Shown piece after piece: positions 1 to 4,553 of a stretch of 6,457 bases of DNA; positions within the stretch are counted from its first letter, which is position 1; each line of letters begins with the position of its first letter. The position numbers and the translations under genes are program-made. Below the pieces are notes generated by a model. It was not told the origin of the DNA. It ran no database searches and saw nothing but the letters and a program-made list of their open reading frames with translations. This DNA comes from an uncultured Oscillospiraceae bacterium (lineage in GTDB: Bacteria; Bacillota; Clostridia; Oscillospirales; Oscillospiraceae): the NCBI GenBank assembly GCA_934511545.1, contig CAKSWM010000085.1:1-6457 (forward strand), given 5' to 3'.

Positions 1-171
1 ACCATGTACTCCGAGGTCTCCACCTATGCTGCCACCGCTCTGACCGAGTTCATTATCGGTGAGCGCGACATCAGCGAGTATGATGACTTTATCCAGACCT
101 GCATAGACCTCGGCATCGAGGACTGCATCGCGATCAAGCAGGCCGCTTACGACCGCTACATTGCAAGATAA
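1..171 (+). CDS. Extracellular solute-binding protein, C-terminal 56 residues (partial)
   Basis: Frame 1 is open from the first base to a TAA stop and encodes 56 residues; the 5' end lies outside the window. The segment contains TEFIIGERDISEYDDFIQTC and ends in QAAYDRYIAR. This is the usual close of large lipoprotein-type extracellular solute-binding proteins of carbohydrate ABC importers in Clostridia, where a 'F-I-x-G-x-R-x-(I/L)-x-E-(Y/F)-D-x-(F/Y)' helix is followed by a final helix ending in 'AYDRY'. Such proteins capture sugars or oligosaccharides outside the membrane and deliver them to two permease subunits. The lipobox, binding-site residues and permease genes are not in view, so the substrate cannot be given. 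Plus-strand hairpins follow directly, so this is probably the last gene of its transcription unit. The family call rests on the C-terminal pattern only. Confidence 0.72.
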   Translation, partial: TMYSEVSTYAATALTEFIIGERDISEYDDFIQTCIDLGIEDCIAIKQAAYDRYIAR

Positions 172-220
172 GCAGTCCGGTTTCCAGAACAGGATGTCAT
201 AACTCAAAAGCAAAACAAAC

Positions 221-249
221 AGGCGGGCGGGAAGTTTTCCCGTCCGCCT
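221..249 (+). terminator. GC-rich hairpin, probable terminator of the solute-binding protein gene
   Basis: AGGCGGGCGGGAA and TTCCCGTCCGCCT form a 13-bp stem around a 3-nt loop, 50 bp after the stop codon. The single non-Watson-Crick pair is G-U in the plus-strand RNA but would be A-C in the minus-strand RNA, so the structure belongs to the plus transcript. The following bases (CATTCTGTT) are only moderately U-rich, so termination here alone may be partial. Confidence 0.6.
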
Positions 250-259
250 CATTCTGTTA

Positions 260-310
260 AACGGCTCTGACCAGATAGTGCCCGCGGGCACAGTTCCGGT
301 CAGGGCCGTT
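260..310 (+). repeat. Bipartite inverted repeat / RNA hairpin with inner palindrome
   Basis: The outer arms AACGGCTCTGACC (260-272) and GGTCAGGGCCGTT (298-310) pair over 13 bp with one U-G wobble. Inside is a perfect 14-nt palindrome, GTGCCCGCGGGCAC (278-291), which can fold as a 5-bp stem with a CGCG loop. The two stems are separated by asymmetric internal-loop segments AGATA and AGTTCC. No T-tract follows, so this is not a classical terminator by itself. The wobble again fits RNA made from the plus strand. It could be a 3'-end stabilising structure, a small RNA domain or a REP-like element. Confidence 0.55.
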
Positions 311-350
311 ATCTCCGGCGCATATGCCGGAGATAACGCTCTTTTCTGTT
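308..350 (+). terminator. Perfect 12-bp hairpin with T-rich tail
   Basis: GTTATCTCCGGC (308-319) and GCCGGAGATAAC (326-337) are exact reverse complements around the loop GCATAT. They are followed by GCTCTTTTCTGTT, a moderately U-rich tail on the plus strand. The first three bases are shared with the 3' arm of the hairpin at 260-310, so the two stems compete at their junction or stack with a shortened base. It probably acts as a second terminator. Confidence 0.6.
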
Positions 351-352
351 CT

Positions 353-405
353 CAGGCGCACAAGCCGTCTGTCTGTGTCAGACCGCGGGAGCCTGCCGTT
401 TTTTT
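353..405 (+). terminator. Imperfect hairpin ending in a run of seven T
   Basis: CAGGC (353-357) pairs with GCCTG (391-395), and inside this GTCTG (367-371) pairs with CAGAC (379-383). The structure is followed by CCG and then seven T (399-405). The T-run and its orientation are those of a plus-strand intrinsic terminator, although the stem is interrupted. It is the fourth hairpin in under 200 bp after the solute-binding protein gene. Confidence 0.45.
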
Positions 406-590
406 AGCGACGTACAGTTAACGTATCTGCGGTCACTTTTCCCCTACGTTTGCCGAAAAAACACATTCTCTCTTCTTTGCGCTCACAGCCCTGCGTCCTC
501 TGCCCGTAAGGCTTTCCTGACAGCTGCCGCCCACCGCACGTTTCTCCGCATCCGGGCCGCCGGCGCCGCGCACCGCCATTTATTATAAAA
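406..590. other. Gene-free intergenic stretch
   Basis: Together with the hairpin cluster, 172-590 is over 400 bp without a convincing gene. In 406-590 I see no plus-strand ORF with a ribosome binding site. The only minus-strand candidate (48 codons from about 579 down to 434) has no Shine-Dalgarno and an unremarkable low-complexity product. The segment holds a pyrimidine-rich part (about 465-500), a very GC-rich patch (about 552-575) and an AT-rich TTATTATAAAAG run (580-591) beside the terminator of the next gene. No repeat or known RNA motif was recognised. Confidence 0.4.
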
Positions 591-591
591 G

Positions 592-619
592 AAAAAAGAC
601 GCCGGACAACCGGCGTCTT
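592..619 (-). terminator. Intrinsic terminator of the small membrane protein gene
   Basis: AAGACGCCGG (596-605) and CCGGCGTCTT (610-619) form a perfect 10-bp stem with loop ACAA. On the minus strand the stem runs into six T in a row (592-597, overlapping its last two bases). It lies about 20 bp past the stop codon of the minus-strand gene at 641-1135, in the right orientation for it. Confidence 0.9.
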
Positions 620-640
620 GTGCGATCAGAAAAATGTTTT

Positions 641-1135
641 TTACCAGGGGTTCTTGGCCTCGTATATTTTCTTTGCCTTATATCCGATCAGCCATGCCGC
701 AAGATACAAAACAAGGATGGCAATGCATATTATGAGTATAATGCTTCTGTTTGCCATGAGCAAGCCGAAGAGCGTGAACATCGGGAGCAGATGCGCCGTT
801 CCCCAGCCGAAGAGAATGTTGTATGCCCCGGTGCTCCCGGCCATTCCCAGAAGATATCCGACGATGGGGGCCGCGGAAATGAGCATCATGCCTATAAGAC
901 CGCCCCAATTCTTGTGGTAGCCGACATACGCCATATATCCGACTGAGATCACATATATAATGATCGACATCACACAGAAGTTGTAGCCAATACTCTTCTT
1001 GATGGTCTTGAACTCGGCTGAAAGGCCATCGAACGTGAAAAGCATTTCGTCAAGAATTCCAAACTCCAGAATGATGAGCAGCATCAGGAAAAATGTCGCG
1101 AAACCTACCTTGATTTTCTTGTCAAAGAATTTCAT
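641..1135 (-). CDS. Small polytopic membrane protein, unknown function
   Basis: A 164-residue protein I cannot assign to a named family. It is mostly hydrophobic, with about five predicted membrane segments (residues roughly 10-28, 51-73, 78-98, 105-127 and 131-152). It has a basic N-terminus (MKFFDKKIK), a short charged stretch between segments 1 and 2 (about 29-48), and a lysine-rich C-terminus (KAKKIYEAKNPW). Single polar residues H115 and P118 lie within the fourth segment. There is no signal-peptidase motif or recognisable catalytic site. The start is well supported: AAGGAG (1145-1150) lies 9 nt upstream of the ATG, behind a good promoter, and a terminator follows the stop, so the gene is monocistronic. 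By hand count its GC is about 45% on sampled lines, against about 60% in the neighbouring operons, which may mean later acquisition but is also common for membrane proteins. Genuine gene, unknown role. Confidence 0.85.
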   Translation of the reverse strand: MKFFDKKIKVGFATFFLMLLIILEFGILDEMLFTFDGLSAEFKTIKKSIGYNFCVMSIIIYVISVGYMAYVGYHKNWGGLIGMMLISAAPIVGYLLGMAGSTGAYNILFGWGTAHLLPMFTLFGLLMANRSIILIICIAILVLYLAAWLIGYKAKKIYEAKNPW

Positions 1136-1202
1136 GCTGTGTGACTCCTTATGTACATTTTTACTTTTTGCCTTGCTGTGACTTCCTTGTAATACTTAAC
1201 TG

Positions 1203-1231
1203 ATTATAACATGACGAGATAATCTTTACAA
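1203..1231 (-). promoter_or_regulatory. Sigma-A-type promoter of the membrane protein gene
   Basis: On the minus strand TTGTAA (-35, at 1226-1231) is separated by 17 bp from a perfect TATAAT (-10, at 1203-1208). Transcription should begin near 1196, leaving a leader of about 60 nt with the AAGGAG ribosome binding site close to its end. Confidence 0.8.
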
Positions 1232-1276
1232 GTGAAATTTATATAAAATCGCAAAAATCACTCTTAAAAACAACTG

Positions 1277-1317
1277 TGTCCATGGACAAATGCACAACGC
1301 TTCCGTCATGTTGTACA
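1277..1317. promoter_or_regulatory. Two adjacent inverted repeats in the divergent intergenic region
   Basis: TGTCCATGGACA (1277-1288) is a perfect 12-nt palindrome. Three bases later TGCACAAC (1291-1298) and GTTGTACA (1310-1317) form an 8-bp inverted repeat with one mismatch and an 11-nt spacer. They lie about 45-90 bp upstream of the minus-strand -35 box and well upstream of the plus-strand glycosylase promoter. That would suit an activator or shared operator, but no regulator gene is nearby and no known consensus was matched. The rest of this 260-bp intergenic region contains a GC-rich patch (1378-1412) with short self-complementary stretches. Confidence 0.3.
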
Positions 1318-1449
1318 CGATACGCCCGGCAAAATCCGCATTTGATATCCTCTTTACAATATTTCTCCAGCCGATACTGCGCGTTCCCGCGCGAGCCGGT
1401 CCGCCGGCGGGGAATAAACGACCTTCACAAATAAAAAATCAAATACTTC

Positions 1450-1478
1450 TTTCAAAAACGGATAATATATGGTACAAT
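1450..1478 (+). promoter_or_regulatory. Probable promoter of the uracil-DNA glycosylase operon
   Basis: TTTCAA (1450-1455) and TACAAT (1473-1478) are separated by 17 bp. The -10 box matches consensus at five of six positions; the -35 box is weak. The predicted transcription start near 1485 is downstream of the in-frame ATG at 1469, which supports translation starting at 1511 instead. Confidence 0.55.
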
Positions 1479-1510
1479 TGATTTTATCTGAAATCAGGGG
1501 GTGCCCCGGC

Positions 1511-2095
1511 ATGGACTGGGATAAACTTAAAGCCGAGTGTCTCGAGTGCAGAAAATGCGCTCTCTGCGAAACCCGGACCAACGTCGTTTTCGGCGTCGGC
1601 AACCCAAACGCAGAGGTCCTTTTCATCGGCGAAGGACCGGGAGAACAGGAGGACCTTAAAGGTGAGCCTTTCGTTGGCCGCGCCGGAAAGCTGCTCGACG
1701 AGATGCTTGAGATGATCGGTCTTGACCGGAGCAAAATCTACATCGCAAATATGGTAAAGTGCCGGCCTCCCAAAAACCGCGATCCGCTCGAGAGCGAGCA
1801 GGCCGCCTGCTCCGAATGGCTCAGCGCACAGATAAAGCTTATTGACCCGAAGCTTATCGTATGTCTGGGAAGAATTGCCGCCATGACCTTCATCCGTCCC
1901 GACTTCCGCATAACGCGGGAACACGGGCAGTGGTTCGGGGCGGACGGCATCAGGCGCATGGCGCTGTACCATCCCGCCGCTCTTCTTCGCGACCCGCGCA
2001 AGCGCCCCGAGACCTTTGTCGATCTCAAGCTGCTGCAAAAAACGATCCTTGAGACCTGCACCCACACCCCTGTTGAAATGATCGAAAACATCTGA
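1511..2095 (+). CDS. Family 4 (Fe-S) uracil-DNA glycosylase
   Basis: This 194-residue protein belongs to the uracil-DNA glycosylase superfamily, family 4. It removes uracil from DNA as the first step of base excision repair in the cytoplasm. The iron-sulfur ligands expected for the family are present with the family's spacing: C16-x2-C19 near the N-terminus, then C84 (in VKCRPP) and C100. The substrate and catalytic motifs are GEGPGEQED (40-48) and HPAALLR (154-160); many relatives have GEAPG in the first. GxPFVGRAGxLLD (51-63) is also typical. I start at ATG 1511, giving MDWDKLK, because family members begin this way, a GGGGG ribosome binding site lies 9 nt upstream, and the alternative ATG at 1469 falls between the -35 and -10 boxes. 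An upstream start would add 14 atypical residues. It is first in an operon with two acyltransferase-like genes; the link to them is unclear. Confidence 0.95.
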   Translation: MDWDKLKAECLECRKCALCETRTNVVFGVGNPNAEVLFIGEGPGEQEDLKGEPFVGRAGKLLDEMLEMIGLDRSKIYIANMVKCRPPKNRDPLESEQAACSEWLSAQIKLIDPKLIVCLGRIAAMTFIRPDFRITREHGQWFGADGIRRMALYHPAALLRDPRKRPETFVDLKLLQKTILETCTHTPVEMIENI

Positions 2096-2115
2096 AAGGA
2101 ACGCCAAATAACATT

Positions 2116-3018
2116 ATGTTGGAATTGAAACCGGTGGAGATAACCGACAAGGCATGGGTCGATCCCATTGTATTCGCCGAAGATTCCCTGAGCGCCGACT
2201 ATAACTTCGGCAGCATGTTCCTGTGGGATCCGTCCTACAGCCAGCACATCGGCAGAATGGGCGGACGCCTCGTCGTCAAGCCCACTTATGGAGAACCTCA
2301 CTTTTTTGCATATCCTATCGGAACGGGCGATCTTGCTCCCGTTATCGAGGCAATGAAAGCGGACGCCGGCGAAAGCGGCTTTCCCTTTATTCTCCGCGGC
2401 GTTGCGAAAGAACATATCGCGCAGCTGGAAGAAGTATTCCCCGGACGCTTCGAATACTCGTCCTCCCGCGACTTCTTCGACTACATCTACCCTGCCGAAA
2501 AGCTCGCCACGTTCTCCGGAAAGAAGCTGCACGGAAAGCGCAACCACATCAACCGCTTTGTCGAGGAAAACGACTGGAGCTACCGCGCCCTGACGTGCAG
2601 CATGGAGAGCGAATGCATGGACATGCTCAGCGACTGGGAAAACGCAAACGAGGATCAGCGCGAGGCCGGCGCAAACGAAGAGCGCGTCGCCATCGAGCGG
2701 GCCTTTGAGTATTACGACGAGCTGGGGCTGGAGGGCGGCGCCCTTTACTCCGGCGGAAGGCTGATCGCCTTCACCATCGGCGAAAAGATATCCTCGACCG
2801 GCTTTGACGTACACTTTGAAAAAGCATATTCCGAGATTGAGGGTGCATATCCCATGATATGCCGCGAATTTATCCGCCAGGTCATAACTGATCACCCCGA
2901 GATAAAATACATCAACCGGGAGGACGACATGGGCAAGGAAAATCTCCGCAAGGCCAAGCAGTCGTTCTATCCCGAATTTCTCGTTGAGAAGTACACCGCC
3001 GTCTGGAAGGAGCAATAA
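2116..3018 (+). CDS. DUF2156 protein, MprF C-terminal-like acyltransferase fold
   Basis: A 300-residue soluble protein of the DUF2156 / LPG_synthase_C family, related to the catalytic C-terminal half of the phosphatidylglycerol lysyltransferase MprF, which has a double GNAT-like fold. Family-typical stretches are ADYNFGSMFLW (27-37), the basic segment GKKLHGKRNHINRF (135-148) and the C-terminal INREDDMGKENLRKAKQSFYP (266-286). There are no membrane segments, unlike full MprF, so this is the stand-alone form often found in Clostridia. Its substrate is unknown; by analogy with MprF and FemX it may transfer an aminoacyl group, but I see no direct proof. The start ATG is preceded by AAAGGA, which overlaps the glycosylase stop but lies 15 nt away, an unusually long spacing. 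No better in-frame start is visible. The stop codon abuts the ATG of the next gene, which points to coupled translation and related work. Confidence 0.88.
   Translation: MLELKPVEITDKAWVDPIVFAEDSLSADYNFGSMFLWDPSYSQHIGRMGGRLVVKPTYGEPHFFAYPIGTGDLAPVIEAMKADAGESGFPFILRGVAKEHIAQLEEVFPGRFEYSSSRDFFDYIYPAEKLATFSGKKLHGKRNHINRFVEENDWSYRALTCSMESECMDMLSDWENANEDQREAGANEERVAIERAFEYYDELGLEGGALYSGGRLIAFTIGEKISSTGFDVHFEKAYSEIEGAYPMICREFIRQVITDHPEIKYINREDDMGKENLRKAKQSFYPEFLVEKYTAVWKEQ
3007..3012 (+). promoter_or_regulatory. Ribosome binding site inside the upstream gene
   Basis: AAGGAG lies 6 nt before ATG 3019 and within the last codons of the DUF2156 gene, whose TAA directly precedes the ATG. This fixes the start of the acetyltransferase gene and suggests translational coupling. 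Confidence 0.75.
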
Positions 3019-3888
3019 ATGGACATTTCTGCCGTGCGCCCGTCGCGCCCCGGCGACGAATCCGCGCTCAAAGACATCTGGAAGGCCGCATTTGGCGACG
3101 ATGACGAGTTCATCGACCGCTTCATGGCCGAGGTATATACTCCGGGCAGCGCTTCCGTGGCCGAGATGGACGAAAAGGTCGTCTCCGCAATATATCTGCT
3201 CACGGGAACCGCTATGGTCATGCCCGACGGGAAAGCTTTTCACGCGCCTTATTGCTACACACTGGGCACTCTGCCGGAATACCGCGGACACGGGCTCGGC
3301 GCTTCCGTATCCGAGCACATCATGCTCTCGGCAATGAGGTCCGCCCCGATGGTCGCTCTTGTCCCGGCCGAGCCCAGTCTTTACGGCTGGTATGCCGATA
3401 CTTTCGCGCTGTATCCGATCTCGGAGCTGCGCGAAGCGTCGTTTGCCGTCTCCGATCTCGCGGAGCGGCCGGAAAGGGCCCGGGTCCACAGAGTCGATAA
3501 CAAAAGCTATGTCCGGCTGCGTGAGCTTATGCTCGGCGGCAAATGCCACATCCGCTTCAGCTCGCTGCTGATTGGCTGGTACGACCACTATATCCGCGCT
3601 GCCGGCGGAGGACTGTATCTTCTGGACATCGACGGAAACGCTGGCTGCGCCGCATGCGAGGTCGAGGACGGGCATCTGTCCGTAAAAGAATTTCTCTTCC
3701 CGCGCGGGAATTTCCGCAATGCCATTTCGGCGCTCGCCGGAGAGTTCAAGTGCAGCACCATGACGGTGCGTTCGCCCGTCTTCTTTCCCGGCGAGGGGCA
3801 AACGCGCGACTGTGCCGTTGCAAGACTTGCGGATGGCTTTTCGCTGCCTGAAAAGAGCAGCGTGTGGTGGGGACTGGCTTTTGATTAA
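3019..3888 (+). CDS. GNAT-family N-acetyltransferase, long two-part form
   Basis: A 289-residue protein with an N-terminal GNAT domain (about residues 3-135). It starts VRPSRPGDESALKDIWKAAF, the usual beta1-alpha1 region, and carries the acetyl-CoA-binding motif A at TLPEYRGHGLGASVSEHI (84-101, core R89-x-x-G-x-G). A 'LYGWYADTFALYPI' segment takes the place of the common 'FYxxxGF' element. The remaining 150 residues or so are longer than a single GNAT domain needs and contain alternating beta-like and alpha-like stretches (for example LYLLDIDGNAGCAACEVEDG), perhaps a second degenerate GNAT domain as in Eis-like proteins. It should transfer an acetyl group from acetyl-CoA to an amine or amino acid, but the acceptor cannot be told. 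The ATG immediately follows the DUF2156 stop. It is the last gene of the glycosylase operon; the next plus-strand terminator lies about 130 bp downstream. Confidence 0.85.
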   Translation: MDISAVRPSRPGDESALKDIWKAAFGDDDEFIDRFMAEVYTPGSASVAEMDEKVVSAIYLLTGTAMVMPDGKAFHAPYCYTLGTLPEYRGHGLGASVSEHIMLSAMRSAPMVALVPAEPSLYGWYADTFALYPISELREASFAVSDLAERPERARVHRVDNKSYVRLRELMLGGKCHIRFSSLLIGWYDHYIRAAGGGLYLLDIDGNAGCAACEVEDGHLSVKEFLFPRGNFRNAISALAGEFKCSTMTVRSPVFFPGEGQTRDCAVARLADGFSLPEKSSVWWGLAFD

Positions 3889-3932
3889 AATTTTTTTGGA
3901 TTTAACATTTTCATAACATATTCACGGTTGTT

Positions 3933-3961
3933 TTGTTAATATCTTTCTACTAATATATACT
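3933..3961 (+). promoter_or_regulatory. Promoter-like sequence upstream of the operon terminator
   Basis: TTGTTA (3933-3938) and TATACT (3956-3961) are separated by 17 bp, with four and five consensus matches. Transcription would begin near 3968, only about 50 bp before a strong terminator, so the product would be a short RNA rather than an mRNA. The region is AT-rich, so a chance match is possible. Confidence 0.45.
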
Positions 3962-3967
3962 CATCAA

Positions 3968-4060
3968 GAGACAGTTTTCATCTTTTTCATTTTGTCCTCA
4001 TCCCATACACAAGAGAACGCCAAAGCGGAATGTCGCACCGCTTTGGCGTTTTCTTTTTTG
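3968..4060 (+). ncRNA. Candidate small RNA with its own promoter and terminator
   Basis: From the predicted start near 3968 to the end of the terminator U-tract is about 93 nt. The first 45-50 nt are unstructured and pyrimidine-rich (UUUUCAUCUUUUUCAUUUUG, then UCCUCAUCCC). The rest is a 13-bp hairpin and U-tract. There is no ATG with a ribosome binding site on this strand. UCCUC is complementary to a Shine-Dalgarno core, which suits a trans-acting regulator. The alternative is that this is simply the 3' UTR of the upstream operon. Confidence 0.35.
4016..4060 (+). terminator. Strong intrinsic terminator of the glycosylase operon
   Basis: AACGCCAAAGCGG (4016-4028) and CCGCTTTGGCGTT (4038-4050) form a perfect 13-bp stem with a 9-nt loop. 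TTCTTTTTTG follows on the plus strand. The sequence before the stem is not A-rich enough for a good reverse-direction tail, so it mainly serves plus-strand transcripts. Confidence 0.92.
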
Positions 4061-4075
4061 TTTACAAAATATCCA

Positions 4076-4103
4076 TTGATTAACCCTCCGTTTATCGTAT
4101 AAT
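4076..4103 (+). promoter_or_regulatory. Promoter of the zinc-ribbon / DUF5685 / J-protein operon
   Basis: TTGATT (4076-4081) and a perfect TATAAT (4098-4103) are separated by 16 bp. The start point should be near 4110, giving a leader of about 39 nt. It lies directly after the upstream terminator, so the operon is transcribed independently. GGAG (4135-4138) lies 10 nt before the first ATG. Confidence 0.75.
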
Positions 4104-4148
4104 AAATATATAAATTAATGTTTTCATCTGAAACGGAGATAATCGTAA

Positions 4149-4553
4149 ATGCGGCAAAGATTAGCAAGATTTATGGTGGGGCGGAACGGCGCCGACCAGC
4201 TGACGCGGTTCGTATCCATTGCGGCGCTCGTGCTCGTCATTCTGAACCTCTTCATCGGCAGGAAGACCCACGGAGTCCTGTGGCTCGTCGCGCTTGCGCT
4301 TCTTGTCTACTGCTACTGGCGCATGTTTTCCAAAAACGTCCAAAAGCGCCGCGAGGAAAACGCCCGGTATATGCAGAAGGAGATGGCGGTGCGCCGCTGG
4401 TTCGGCGTCAGAAAGGACATGTTCCGCCAGCGCAAGACCCACAAATTTTTCAAGTGTCCCTCCTGCCACAGCATTCTGCGCGTGCCGAGGGGTAAGGGAC
4501 GTATCCGCGTTGTCTGCAGAAAATGCGGCAACGCATTTGAGACAAAAACCTGA
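4149..4553 (+). CDS. Two-TM membrane protein with C-terminal zinc ribbon
   Basis: A 134-residue protein with a basic N-terminal segment (MRQRLARFMVGRNGADQLTR), two membrane segments (about residues 21-36 and 42-60) and a long basic, probably helical linker (61-99). A C-terminal zinc ribbon follows: C103-P-S-C106 and C123-R-K-C126-G, with 16 residues between the knuckles. Both ends should face the cytoplasm, placing the ribbon at the inner membrane surface. The 'F-M-x-G-R-x-G-x-D-Q-L' start is, from memory, typical of uncharacterised Clostridia proteins. I chose ATG 4149 because of this pattern and the GGAG upstream; the later in-frame ATG at 4173 has no ribosome binding site. The last base of the stop is the first base of the next ATG (TGATG), so translation is coupled to the DUF5685 gene. 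Function unknown; the ribbon could bind nucleic acid, protein or simply metal. Confidence 0.85.
   Translation: MRQRLARFMVGRNGADQLTRFVSIAALVLVILNLFIGRKTHGVLWLVALALLVYCYWRMFSKNVQKRREENARYMQKEMAVRRWFGVRKDMFRQRKTHKFFKCPSCHSILRVPRGKGRIRVVCRKCGNAFETKT

Noticed and set aside
434..579. A 48-codon minus-strand ORF with a TATAAT-like box just upstream
   Set aside because: It has no Shine-Dalgarno, its ATG would fall before the expected transcription start, and the product is low-complexity with no resemblance to a known small protein.
618..946. Plus-strand ORFs of 100 and 108 codons opposite the membrane protein gene
   Set aside because: They are shadows of the minus-strand gene, which has its own promoter, SD and terminator.
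1378..1412. GC-rich patch with short self-complementary stretches before the glycosylase promoter
   Set aside because: The stems are only 4-5 bp and no T-tract follows, so neither a terminator nor a riboswitch can be supported.
1469..1510. Upstream ATG for the glycosylase, adding 14 residues
   Set aside because: It lies between the promoter boxes, has no ribosome binding site, and adds residues not typical of the family. ATG 1511 has a G-rich SD at good spacing.
1484..2107. A 207-codon minus-strand frame opposite the uracil-DNA glycosylase
   Set aside because: The plus frame has all Fe-S ligands and catalytic motifs; the minus frame is a shadow with no family features.
1738..3801. A 687-codon open frame on the minus strand across three plus-strand genes
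   Set aside because: It is the complement of the well-supported glycosylase, DUF2156 and GNAT genes. Long antisense frames are expected in GC-rich coding DNA, and the product has no recognisable motif.
3964..4167. A 67-codon minus-strand ORF across the terminator and promoter region
   Set aside because: It runs through a perfect terminator hairpin and a promoter for the opposite strand, lacks a ribosome binding site and looks random.
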